From assembly GCA_024636855.1 (NCBI GenBank), contig JAGXGG010000045.1, forward strand, positions 1 to 47,458: 47,458 nt of DNA, read 5' to 3'. Below the pieces are notes generated by a model. That model was given only the letters and a program-made list of their open reading frames with translations, had not been told where the DNA came from and searched no databases. Positions 16,526 to 25,203 of the stretch are shown here, one piece after another. Within the stretch, counting starts at the first letter, position 1; every line of letters starts with the position of its first letter. Source of the stretch: Ignavibacteriota bacterium. GTDB lineage: Bacteria; Bacteroidota; Ignavibacteria; Kapaibacteriales; UBA2268. The position numbers were made by a program, and so were the translations under genes.

Positions 16526-19500
16526 CTTTCTTTATTGCCTGATTTACTCTCTTTATTCTTGCTTTTGCAGTATTACCATAGTCATCGTCTGGACGAAGTT
16601 CTAATAGTGCTGAGTATATTTCCTTAGCTTTTAGATACTCTTTTCGTTGCTCATATATCTCGCCCAAATTCACTAACGAAAGTGAGAACCAATCTTCATA
16701 TCCAGAGTAGTTATTCTTTACTTCTAAGTAAGCTGCCTCGGCTTGTTCTAATTGCTTTTCTTTTTTCCATAGCTCGCCTATTCTGTAGTAAGATTCTGCT
16801 ACGAACTCGTTACTCTTACTATTGAGCGCTAATTTCAAGAAATATTCTCTTGCTTTAGCATTGCTATCTATACGCTTATAGTAACTAGCTAGGCGGTATG
16901 CTGATTCATCCGAATATTCATCACCTGGGTAATTCTGTACAGCATAATCGTACATGCTTAAGCCAAATATAGTATCTCCGAGTGTGAAATTGATTAATGC
17001 TCTTTCGAATACAGCTCGTGATGCTGTAGTTTCATTTGGATATAATTCTATTAGAGAAGCAAATAGTGAATCTGCTTTTTTACCATTAGCAATGCTTTTT
17101 TGCAAAAGTGCATTTTCCATAAGTGCTAAACTTGCATAGTCACTTTGAGGGTATGTCTTCTGAACTTTTATAAAAGCATTCTCAGCATCTAATTTCTTAT
17201 CCATACTAATATAGCTCTTCCCTATCCAATATAATATCTCTGCATTCTCAGGATTATTAGGGTCTGCTTTTATTATTTTTCCATACTCATCTATTGCTTT
17301 ATCGTATTTCTTCGAATCGAAAAGTATCCTAGCTCCATCAGAACGAAAACTACGAGTGAATGGCGAATCTTCGTTCTTCTCTACATAATCATTGATTATA
17401 CTAACGGCTTCGTCTTCTCTACCAAGTAATATCAAACATTGCTGAACACTACGCATAGCTTCGGGTGCTAATCCACTAGAGGGAAATTTGTCAACCACAG
17501 TTCTGTAAGATAACATAGCTTGCTCAAAATCGCTCTTATTATAGTAACAATCTGCAATTGCATAATATGCACGTGGTACGTAAGTACTACTAGGGTATCT
17601 TTCTATTAGGAAATTGAAATTAGCAACAGCTTCATCGTACTTTCTTTGTTGGAATTTGATCCAACCTACTAAGTACATCGCATTCGGAGCTAATGGGCTT
17701 CCACTATAGTTTTTGACGAATTGTTGTAGAGCTGAAAGTGATTGGTCGTAGTTACCTAATCTGTATAGTGCATCTGCTCTTTGGAAAGAAGCGTATCTTC
17801 CTTCGTCCGTTTTTGGTCCTAAATCGGCAGCTTTCTTGTAGTACTCGGCAGCTTTAGCATAAGACTTTATCATATGATAACCATCTGCTTGGCGGACTAG
17901 AACTTCTACTCCGTACTGCGTCTTAGGGAATTCACTTAACAATTGTTCGAATATTCTACTTGATTGCTTAAAGTTCTGTTTTCTGAAATATGACCAACCC
18001 AACGAGTAGAGTATATCCTCTCTTCTTGTGTGATAAGGATATTCCTTCAATAATTTTTCATAAGATTGAGCCGCATTAATAAGCAAATCACTTGTGTAAT
18101 TCGCCTCAGCTAGCCAGAATAGGGCTTCCTCCATTCTTGGGTCGCCTTTCTTAGCATCTGCTACGTAAGCCGAAAGTGAGGCTATCGCTTCATTACTTCG
18201 TTTATCCATTACTAACGAAACACCTTTTCTGAATCTCGCTTCTGACATATACCAATCTTTCTTTGGCATTAGCACATAGTCAGAATTTTTAATCGTTTGT
18301 ATAGCTTTATCGTAAGTATCAGTCGCAGAACTCCACTCAGAAAGCTCCATGTGAGTAGCTGCTAAGAGTAAATTAATTCGAGTAGCCGTAACTGGTGAAA
18401 GGGCAAATCTCTCAGCTCTTTGCAATACTATTTTCGCTTGACTATAATCTTTTTCTTTGTAGTAAATTTGTCCTAGCTCAAGCAATACCGCCCCTTTGAA
18501 TGGGAAAGAAGTACTTAAAGAAAGTGCATCCAATTCTGTTTTGGCAGTCTCTACATCACCTGACTTAACAAGCGTAACGGCTCTGTACAGCTGAGCATTG
18601 TATTTGACTTGTAGGTAATCATCACCAGAATTTTGAATAATGTCATCGAAGTAAGCCAATGCCTCTTTGTATCTCTCTAAATTCAGCAATGCCCAACCAG
18701 CACCCAACTTACTCTTATATTCTAGTGGCGAACCGAAGAAAGTATTTTGGAATGTCTCGAAATACATCAATGCTTGTTCGTAGTTACCAGCTAGATTGCT
18801 CGCTTCCCCACGTAAATAGAGTATAGCTTCTTGAGGATTCTCGAAATTAGTTTGCTTTTCGTATTGCTTACCCACCGAGTCTTGTTCCAATATGCTCAAG
18901 GCAGCGAAATTCGCACGTTCAAGTACTAATAGTGCGTCAGGGTACTTACGTAAAATCAGATAATTATTAGCTTCACGGATAAGAGACGCTATGTAAACAT
19001 TAGTTCTAGGGTATTCGATTCTTACTTTTTTGAATGCTGCAATAGCTTTTTCATTCTCGAATTCTTGTTCATAGAGTTGACCATAAGCATATATAGCATC
19101 ATCTGAGAATTCGCCTTCTGGGTATATCTCAGCACATTGCTCAAGAGTTTCCGTGGCTACTTTTTGTTTGTTGATTTGGCTTTCAGCTATCCCTTTCCAA
19201 TACAATGAGTGATGACCAATAGTATAATACTCATCATCGGGTCTGCTGTTCTTCTTTTCGTGGCGGCTATTGTAGTTCTCCGTAGCCGTCTCATAAGCAA
19301 AATTCAGATAGTAAGTTGCAGTTTCAAACTTCTCTTGTCTGAAATGCATCATACCAATACGGAAATAAGCAACCGGTACGAACGGGGAATTATTCCTAAC
19401 TTTTATGAAGTCAAGAAGCTTTGTTTCGGCTATGTGGAAATTGCCCTTGATTAAGTCCAGCTCAGTTTCGAACATCAGAGCTTTATCATTGGCAGGATTC

Positions 19501-19691
19501 TCAGGCATATTGCGAATAACGTCGCTAATTTTCCTTTCGCTCAGATTGATGAGCTTAGTATCATATAGTCTTATCGCTTTGTCTAACTCTTCTGCATTAT
19601 ATATATAGCTAGTCTCAGTTACTTGGGCTGAAGCCACAAAATATCCGAGGAAGAGAAAAACAAGATATAATTTTATCTTAGAATTCGTCAT
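16518..19691 (-). CDS. large periplasmic tetratricopeptide-repeat protein
   Basis: A 1057-residue exported protein. The N-terminus (KIKLYLVFLFLGYFVASAQ) is a signal peptide. Nearly the whole remainder consists of TPR-like helical pairs, about twenty or more, with readable units such as EEALFWLAEANYTSDLLINA and PLAPNAMYLVGWIKFQQRKY. Long arrays of this kind are seen in Bacteroidota envelope proteins related in style to BamD/YbgF outer-membrane assembly factors. The gene begins a tight operon: it overlaps the barrel gene by 8 bp, and SPOR and TonB genes follow. A TAnnTTTG element sits 68 bp upstream. I infer a scaffold for the barrel and cell-wall partners; no enzymatic motif is present. Confidence 0.85.
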   Translation of the reverse strand: MTNSKIKLYLVFLFLGYFVASAQVTETSYIYNAEELDKAIRLYDTKLINLSERKISDVIRNMPENPANDKALMFETELDLIKGNFHIAETKLLDFIKVRNNSPFVPVAYFRIGMMHFRQEKFETATYYLNFAYETATENYNSRHEKKNSRPDDEYYTIGHHSLYWKGIAESQINKQKVATETLEQCAEIYPEGEFSDDAIYAYGQLYEQEFENEKAIAAFKKVRIEYPRTNVYIASLIREANNYLILRKYPDALLVLERANFAALSILEQDSVGKQYEKQTNFENPQEAILYLRGEASNLAGNYEQALMYFETFQNTFFGSPLEYKSKLGAGWALLNLERYKEALAYFDDIIQNSGDDYLQVKYNAQLYRAVTLVKSGDVETAKTELDALSLSTSFPFKGAVLLELGQIYYKEKDYSQAKIVLQRAERFALSPVTATRINLLLAATHMELSEWSSATDTYDKAIQTIKNSDYVLMPKKDWYMSEARFRKGVSLVMDKRSNEAIASLSAYVADAKKGDPRMEEALFWLAEANYTSDLLINAAQSYEKLLKEYPYHTRREDILYSLGWSYFRKQNFKQSSRIFEQLLSEFPKTQYGVEVLVRQADGYHMIKSYAKAAEYYKKAADLGPKTDEGRYASFQRADALYRLGNYDQSLSALQQFVKNYSGSPLAPNAMYLVGWIKFQQRKYDEAVANFNFLIERYPSSTYVPRAYYAIADCYYNKSDFEQAMLSYRTVVDKFPSSGLAPEAMRSVQQCLILLGREDEAVSIINDYVEKNEDSPFTRSFRSDGARILFDSKKYDKAIDEYGKIIKADPNNPENAEILYWIGKSYISMDKKLDAENAFIKVQKTYPQSDYASLALMENALLQKSIANGKKADSLFASLIELYPNETTASRAVFERALINFTLGDTIFGLSMYDYAVQNYPGDEYSDESAYRLASYYKRIDSNAKAREYFLKLALNSKSNEFVAESYYRIGELWKKEKQLEQAEAAYLEVKNNYSGYEDWFSLSLVNLGEIYEQRKEYLKAKEIYSALLELRPDDDYGNTAKARIKRVNQAIKKDE

Positions 19692-19758
19692 TTTATACTG
19701 TGTTTTTAAGTAATATAGAGAGGACGAAATGGGAGTTTCGAAACCTTACCCTATGCTG

Positions 19759-19766
19759 CAAAAGTA
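19759..19766 (-). promoter_or_regulatory. candidate Bacteroidota -7 element for the TPR operon
   Basis: TACTTTTG on the minus strand matches TAnnTTTG exactly and lies 68 bp upstream of the TPR gene start in a 168-bp gap. A well-placed -33 TTTG is not obvious, so this remains a candidate. Confidence 0.4.
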
Positions 19767-19859
19767 AATTAGCAAATTTTCTTTAAATAACACAATAATT
19801 ACGATTTAGTTCAGGAAAAGTGGCAGAGTTTTAATTAATTATTTTAAGTAATTGGTGTT

Positions 19860-21530
19860 TTACTCCTTCACTATTTCTCTTGAAGATATTCTGTATAATG
19901 ACTTTCCTTTACCGTAATAATCAGCAAAGAAATATACATAGTCTCCTAATAATACTATTTCTAGATAGAATCCATGTTCTATTTGGACTATATTAGTTGC
20001 ACCCTCAGGCATAATTATAGCTGTTCCTTCATCGGTAAAATCTGTTCTCCAGAACCGTCTATTGTCATTATTTGACTGCTCATTAAAGTATAAATAATCG
20101 CCTATTCTCTTCGTATATATAGGAGAATGAAGGTCATCTAATTCTCTATGAAATTCATAAGTACCATCTTCTGTACCATCTGTCGCCCAAAGTGTGTGTT
20201 CTGCAAAGCCATCATTTTCAACTGCAAAAAGGATTTTTCCATCAAGCATATCACCTTCAAACCATAATCCACCTTCTTCAACACCATCAATTGTTTCCTT
20301 TACCATCCGAGTCCCTTCGGGGGTGCCATCTGAAAACCATAGCTCTTCTCCGTATTCTTCTGTGGATGCTGCAATATACATTGTACTTCCTTCTATTATA
20401 CATCTATAAAACTGTATATTGTTCAGCTCGGGTGGTGTTAGTCGGACTGTCCCTTTAGTTGTACCATCAGTGCACCACAAGCTCACAGAATCCTCGTAAG
20501 TATCGCTCATAAAAAACAGTTTTTCTATGAATGGCTCATTTCTATAAAATTTATCCAATTGTGATGAGCCACCCGGGGTAATTTCCTTTAGAAATCTAGT
20601 TTTCTCTTTTGTACCATCTGATAACCATAACTGATAGTTACGTTCTCCTATTGGAGAGGCTTCGAAAAACAAATTATTATTCAATATACCGAGAGGTTTT
20701 AATCTGTTTAACTTCAACGAATCAGAATCCCGATTATAAGGATAAGTGTTTTCAATTGTACCATCTGATATCCAGAGATTGTAGTTATTTGAGTCATTTA
20801 TAACAAAATATATCATTGATAAGTATATATTAAAATAAATAGGTTCTTCTTGAAGTTGCCCCCATATTTCATCACTTAAAAGCTTATGAGTTCCTGAGGT
20901 TGTACCGTCTGAGGCCCAAAGGCTTGCGTTCCAACTCTTTTCTTCAGAGGCAAATATTATCTTGTCATTCAAAGATTGTAAATTTATTACATTATTAATT
21001 TCAAGGAAATCTAAGTCCACAGCCAATTTAGTCCCTTCAGGTGTTCCATCAGTTGACCATAATGCAAAACTTCCTTTTTCATCTTTAGCTTTAATATAGA
21101 GTTTATCTTGAAGTCGAGTTATTGGAGATTTATATGAATGTAGCTTCCCACCATAACCATACTCCACTATTTCAAGATGCTTAAGAAGTCTAGTCCCACT
21201 TTCAGTACCATCGGTTGACCACAATCCCATTCCTATATCATCTGTCGCCATAAATAATAAATATGAATCTAAATGTTCACTCAATACTAAGGGATCGGAA
21301 TTTCCATTTGGGTTTATGTCTTTTAGCAATTTCAATTCATTTTCATCATCAAATACCCATAACTCCAATCCATTTACTCCATCATCACAGTTTACATAGC
21401 CTATTTCGTTATGCTCTGTAAATCTATACCATTCCTTGTTCGTTAAGTCAACTCTCGAATGTTTATCGGGAACAATAGTATTGAAACTACAAGAAGTGGT
21501 AGTGATTAGAATTGTAAATATGATTAGCAA
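19860..21530 (-). CDS. ELWxxDGT-repeat lipoprotein lacking the T9SS tail (array member 7)
   Basis: This is the last gene of the array, 556 residues from the TTG at 21528-21530. It has eleven ELWxxDGT-type units (e.g. MGLWSTDGTESGTRLLK, EELWFSDGTPEGTRMVKE). Unlike its paralogues, its leader ends in a lipobox-like ITTTSC, so it is probably lipid-anchored, and it ends right after the last unit with LYRISSREIVKE. The final GTG AAG GAG TAA still matches the tail of its sisters, so the sorting domain appears deleted in frame. An ATT three codons upstream (21537-21539) gives IKYLLIIFTILITTTSC, matching the MKYLL start of array member 4 and adding the charged n-region; the real start may be this ATT. 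The AAGGAG SD at 21544-21549 is closer to ATT. Confidence 0.8.
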   Translation of the reverse strand: MLIIFTILITTTSCSFNTIVPDKHSRVDLTNKEWYRFTEHNEIGYVNCDDGVNGLELWVFDDENELKLLKDINPNGNSDPLVLSEHLDSYLLFMATDDIGMGLWSTDGTESGTRLLKHLEIVEYGYGGKLHSYKSPITRLQDKLYIKAKDEKGSFALWSTDGTPEGTKLAVDLDFLEINNVINLQSLNDKIIFASEEKSWNASLWASDGTTSGTHKLLSDEIWGQLQEEPIYFNIYLSMIYFVINDSNNYNLWISDGTIENTYPYNRDSDSLKLNRLKPLGILNNNLFFEASPIGERNYQLWLSDGTKEKTRFLKEITPGGSSQLDKFYRNEPFIEKLFFMSDTYEDSVSLWCTDGTTKGTVRLTPPELNNIQFYRCIIEGSTMYIAASTEEYGEELWFSDGTPEGTRMVKETIDGVEEGGLWFEGDMLDGKILFAVENDGFAEHTLWATDGTEDGTYEFHRELDDLHSPIYTKRIGDYLYFNEQSNNDNRRFWRTDFTDEGTAIIMPEGATNIVQIEHGFYLEIVLLGDYVYFFADYYGKGKSLYRISSREIVKE

Positions 21531-21540
21531 ATATTTAATA

Positions 21541-21780
21541 TTACTCCTTCACAAATTTTGCTATGTTATTGCCCTGCTCATCCACTACGAAGTACACACC
21601 TGAGTGCAGCTCTGCCACGTTCAACTTGTCGTTCTCAACAATGCCGTAGTCTTTAACTAAAGCACCAGTGCTATTGACTACGCTAAGCTGAATAGGTTTA
21701 TCTAGCTCTAGCTGTATGTAGTCTTTCGCAGGGTTGGGGTAAACTGTCATAAGTTCTGGTTGTGGGGTATCTTCGACTGA
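21541..21780 (-). repeat. conserved 240-bp T9SS-tail repeat, copy in member 6
   Basis: This is one of five closely similar 3' segments encoding SVEDTPQPEL through KFVKE plus stop. The DNA is more GC-rich and far better conserved between genes than the coding sequence before it. Confidence 0.75.
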
Positions 21781-23442
21781 ACTAATAGTATTTGGTATTC
21801 GGTAGAGTTGTACTTCCTCACCATAATAATTTGCAAAAAAGTAAATATAGTTTTTGAAATAAATAACCTTCGTTTCAGGATGCAACTCTTCTCTTCTTTT
21901 TAATCTAGGTGGCAATATTTTTTCAGAAATCCCACTGATTAAATCTGTTTTATAAGATAAAATGTTAGACATATCGTTTATTACATTATAAAATTGAAAG
22001 AAGATCTGATTATCATATCTTTTAACATTTGTAGAATTTATATAATTAATATGGGATATTTCATTATTTAGAATCCGAGTCCCATTTTCTGTTAGGTCCG
22101 TTATCCAAGGAGTGTAAGTCCTGTCTTCTTCACTTTTATTGAACAGAAATTTATTTTCAATTGTAGCTACTGGAGAAGAAACAATTACTCCTCTTATTTT
22201 ATTAATTACTTCATCAGAATAACCGTAAGTCACATAAGTATCCCTATTGACTGAACTTGAAGTGCCTAAAGTATAGACTAGAGTATCATTATAACTGAAA
22301 CTTGGAAATAAAGTGTATTCCTTTTCTTCTGTAAATATTATTTTTGTTTCTTTTTTCGTCCCATCTGTGCACCACATACTTGTCAAGTAAGTATTTTTAT
22401 CAGTTGTAGTAAAATAATAGTATTTATTCGGTTTACCAGAGATTGTGACACTTCTAAGCTCACTAATATCATATAAATCAAAATCTAATAATTCATTAGT
22501 TCCATTTTTTGTACCATCACTAACCCATAATGAAGTACTATTATTTTTATTCTTTGCTAAGAAAAAATTAAATGTTCCGGATATAAACCAATCTTCTGAA
22601 ACTGAATATAAGTAATCATTTAAACTTTTAAACCTGTATGTCCCATTTGTTGTACCGTTTGTAAACCAATATTCATTATAAGAAGTCGGTATATAAATTC
22701 CGTGATCGAATATATTTAATCTACTTTCAACCGGGTAATTGATTACTATGATACTATCTAAACTATCAATTGAATCATTAGTTGACCAAACTTCGTAATT
22801 GTCTGATCGGTTAGTAAATGTTACTACCAACTTATCATCAACAATAATCATCTTATCTAAAAATTTATATACAAATTCTTGTAATTTTGAAGTTCCTTCT
22901 ATTGTTCCGTCAGTACTCCATAATTCTATTTTATCAGTAATATGCTCACGAGTATTAGTTATAAAATAGACCTTATCTTTGAAAAAAACAAAGCCCCTTT
23001 GTTTATCATTCAATTCTCCATCCTCAAAATTATAATAATCAAAAAAGCTGCTTATTATTTTTATAGTTTCATTACCATTTGTAGCCCAAAGACTGTTGTA
23101 TTCTTTTCTGTTTGTTTTGTCTGTTTCAGTACTATCATCTGCAATAAATAACATATAATCATCTAAAGCTACACTTACAACAATAGGTTCCGAGCTACTA
23201 TAAGGATTAATATCTTTAAGAATTCTAAATCCTTCGGAGCTTCCATCAAAAACCCAAAGTTCCTCACCATGTGTGGGTTCGTAAGCATTTACATATATCA
23301 GCCCATTATGCTCTGTAAATTCTCTTCTTCCCAAATTCTTGAAGTCCTGAGTCGAATAGAGTTCTGGAGTTAGTATTGGTAGTTCAGCAAATAAGCTGAA
23401 TGGCAATATTAGCATAACTATAATTCTTATTATCTTCTTCAT
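21541..23442 (-). CDS. ELWxxDGT-repeat T9SS cargo protein (array member 6)
   Basis: A 633-residue secreted protein. I chose the ATG at 23440-23442 over a GTG 9 nt upstream because it gives a clean signal peptide (MKKIIRIIVMLILPFSLFA) and correct spacing from the AAGGAG at 23451-23456. The body carries about ten recognisable units, several degraded (SLWATNGNETIKI, EVWSTNDSIDS), making it the most diverged body that still has the standard tail. The 79-residue C-terminal sorting domain (SVEDTPQPEL, VYPNPAKD, GVYFVVDEQGNNIAKFVKE) marks it for type IX export. ELWxxDGT proteins are probably beta-propeller-like surface proteins of unknown role. It follows the unrelated 557-residue gene and the tail remnant. 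Confidence 0.88.
   Translation of the reverse strand: MKKIIRIIVMLILPFSLFAELPILTPELYSTQDFKNLGRREFTEHNGLIYVNAYEPTHGEELWVFDGSSEGFRILKDINPYSSSEPIVVSVALDDYMLFIADDSTETDKTNRKEYNSLWATNGNETIKIISSFFDYYNFEDGELNDKQRGFVFFKDKVYFITNTREHITDKIELWSTDGTIEGTSKLQEFVYKFLDKMIIVDDKLVVTFTNRSDNYEVWSTNDSIDSLDSIIVINYPVESRLNIFDHGIYIPTSYNEYWFTNGTTNGTYRFKSLNDYLYSVSEDWFISGTFNFFLAKNKNNSTSLWVSDGTKNGTNELLDFDLYDISELRSVTISGKPNKYYYFTTTDKNTYLTSMWCTDGTKKETKIIFTEEKEYTLFPSFSYNDTLVYTLGTSSSVNRDTYVTYGYSDEVINKIRGVIVSSPVATIENKFLFNKSEEDRTYTPWITDLTENGTRILNNEISHINYINSTNVKRYDNQIFFQFYNVINDMSNILSYKTDLISGISEKILPPRLKRREELHPETKVIYFKNYIYFFANYYGEEVQLYRIPNTISSVEDTPQPELMTVYPNPAKDYIQLELDKPIQLSVVNSTGALVKDYGIVENDKLNVAELHSGVYFVVDEQGNNIAKFVKE
21544..21549 (-). 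promoter_or_regulatory. SD inside the terminal codons of member 6
   Basis: AAGGAG, formed by the last two codons (Lys-Glu), lies 4 nt before ATT (21539) and 13 nt before TTG (21530) of the next gene. The spacing favours the ATT as the start. Confidence 0.5.
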
Positions 23443-23447
23443 TTCCC

Positions 23448-23480
23448 TCACTCCTTCACAAATTTAGCTATGTTAGCTAC
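23448..23480 (-). pseudogene. vestigial T9SS tail after the stop of the 557-residue gene
   Basis: Immediately after that gene's TAA, in the same frame, the codons read V-A-N-I-A-K-F-V-K-E-stop. The last 27 nt differ by one base from the end of array member 5. This is a remnant of the conserved sorting-domain terminus, left outside any gene but still supplying the SD for member 6. Confidence 0.7.
23451..23456 (-). promoter_or_regulatory. SD for member 6 within the tail remnant
   Basis: AAGGAG lies 8 nt upstream of the ATG at 23442, inside the orphan tail remnant. This is a likely reason for the remnant's survival. Confidence 0.6.
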
Positions 23481-25154
23481 TTACTTATTCAGTTTATACT
23501 TAACAAAATAGTAGTCATCTAGATTTAGTATAGTCCCATATATATTCTGTCCCAAACTTATTTGTTGACCAGGAGTATATGATACATATCCATCATTATT
23601 AAATAGTGAGACTTCCTCTAATTTCTTACCATCTACTAAGCTGAATTTCACTTTCCGTATCTCATCTTCCGGTTCAGTTGTAGTATAAATAAAAGTGATG
23701 TCATTATCTGTTATTGTAGGTTTTAGATAAAGTTCTTCTGGTAAATTATTTGACATCATGTTCGGTATATCTGTAGGACCGACATCTTTTACCAAATCCC
23801 TATCCTCAATTTCAGATGACCAAAGAAGATTCATTTCATTATCAATCGAGAATAGGTTGATATTTCTAAAATAATATTTGGTGACGATCATTGGATATGA
23901 ACTACTTTTAAATTCTGATTTGCCTGTTCTTGGATTGGTCTCAAAACTAGACTTACTACCTGATTCCGGTTTCATACTGAAAAATGAGTTTTCAGCAAAT
24001 ATTACAAGTCGATTGTCTTTTTCTATTACATTATTGATATTATTGAGTACTAATTCCAAATCCTTCAATTCTGGTTTATTTTTTATACACTCTTCTATTG
24101 GCTTTACAGTCAATTCAAATTCTAGAGTATTGATATCAGCTTTTATTTTAGCTAAGTGAGACACTTCTTCTTGGCTATAAAACTCACTACCATATTCCTC
24201 ACCGTATCCAAATAATTCTAAACTACCTTTGTTCTTTCCTTCTATCTTTGCAAATTTCTGAAAACGATAGTCCACATCAAAAGGTATTTCCTTTACTTTC
24301 TGTGCTAATTTTCCATCCGTTGTTATCTTGTTCACAGAGATATAATTCTTTTCTGTATTGGGATTATACCAAGCTGCAAGGAAAAGAGCGTATTCTTTCT
24401 GATATTCAGAATAAAGGATTGTGAGATCCTCAGTATCATCTATCAAACCAAATTCTATTCCTTTCGTATTAGTAGCATTTTTTGACATAGAGGATATTAG
24501 GATTATTTTCTCATCTTCATCATCAGGATAGAAAGTAATCCCAGAAGCAAGTGGATTAGTGTTTTCAAATACGTATGGTGAAACATCCATAGCTATTGGA
24601 AAAGTACTAACTTCAACTCCTAAGTCTTCTATATACTTTTCAGCATCAACACGTACAACTGACGCATCAAGCTTGGTTAGTTCTAACTCATCTATTATCT
24701 CTTCATCATCTAATTTTGAAGTTTGGAAAAGGAAAAGTAATTCATTCTTTTCGATTTTCTCATTATTAATATCAAACACTAACTTTCTAGCATACGAATC
24801 TCCTTTGCTAAAAACTCCAAACCCAACAACACCAGTCATCACCATTACTAGCTTATTATTTTCAACATTGTGAGTTACCATTCTTTCTACCATACTAGTT
24901 TTTAACTCACCTATTTCATCGATCTCATTTGTTTTACTGTCATATACAAAGAGTCCTATTTCTTCTCGAGTTTTAGTACCTATTATCACTCTATTCTCAT
25001 CAATTTTTGAAATAAAAACGGGTGGGTCATCGAACTCATAAGAGAAAAGTATTTCAGCACTATTCTCTATAGGAGCAAAATCGTCAGGTATATCAATTGT
25101 GTAAGCACTACTAAAAGTTAAAGTTAACAATACCAAAATTATAATTGTTTTCAT
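23481..25154 (-). CDS. secreted protein of unknown family inside the ELWxxDGT array
   Basis: A 557-residue protein starting at ATG 25154 (GAGGA SD 4 nt upstream) with signal peptide MKTIIILVLLTLTFSSAYT. It has no ELWxxDGT units and no sorting domain; it ends YYFVKYKLNK. The body is rich in alternating short strands (ILFSYEFDDPPVFISKIDE, RVIIGTKTREEIGLFVYD), suggesting a beta-propeller or beta-rich fold, with many Asp/Glu and no catalytic motif seen. I do not recognise a family. Without a tail or lipobox it is probably periplasmic. It is out of place among the paralogues, is 49 bp downstream of member 5, and is followed in frame by a remnant of their tail, which suggests it replaced or invaded a former array member. 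Confidence 0.75.
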   Translation of the reverse strand: MKTIIILVLLTLTFSSAYTIDIPDDFAPIENSAEILFSYEFDDPPVFISKIDENRVIIGTKTREEIGLFVYDSKTNEIDEIGELKTSMVERMVTHNVENNKLVMVMTGVVGFGVFSKGDSYARKLVFDINNEKIEKNELLFLFQTSKLDDEEIIDELELTKLDASVVRVDAEKYIEDLGVEVSTFPIAMDVSPYVFENTNPLASGITFYPDDEDEKIILISSMSKNATNTKGIEFGLIDDTEDLTILYSEYQKEYALFLAAWYNPNTEKNYISVNKITTDGKLAQKVKEIPFDVDYRFQKFAKIEGKNKGSLELFGYGEEYGSEFYSQEEVSHLAKIKADINTLEFELTVKPIEECIKNKPELKDLELVLNNINNVIEKDNRLVIFAENSFFSMKPESGSKSSFETNPRTGKSEFKSSSYPMIVTKYYFRNINLFSIDNEMNLLWSSEIEDRDLVKDVGPTDIPNMMSNNLPEELYLKPTITDNDITFIYTTTEPEDEIRKVKFSLVDGKKLEEVSLFNNDGYVSYTPGQQISLGQNIYGTILNLDDYYFVKYKLNK

Positions 25155-25203
25155 AAATCCTCATTTTTTGATTTTTATAATATCTGAATATAATGAATAA
25201 TTC

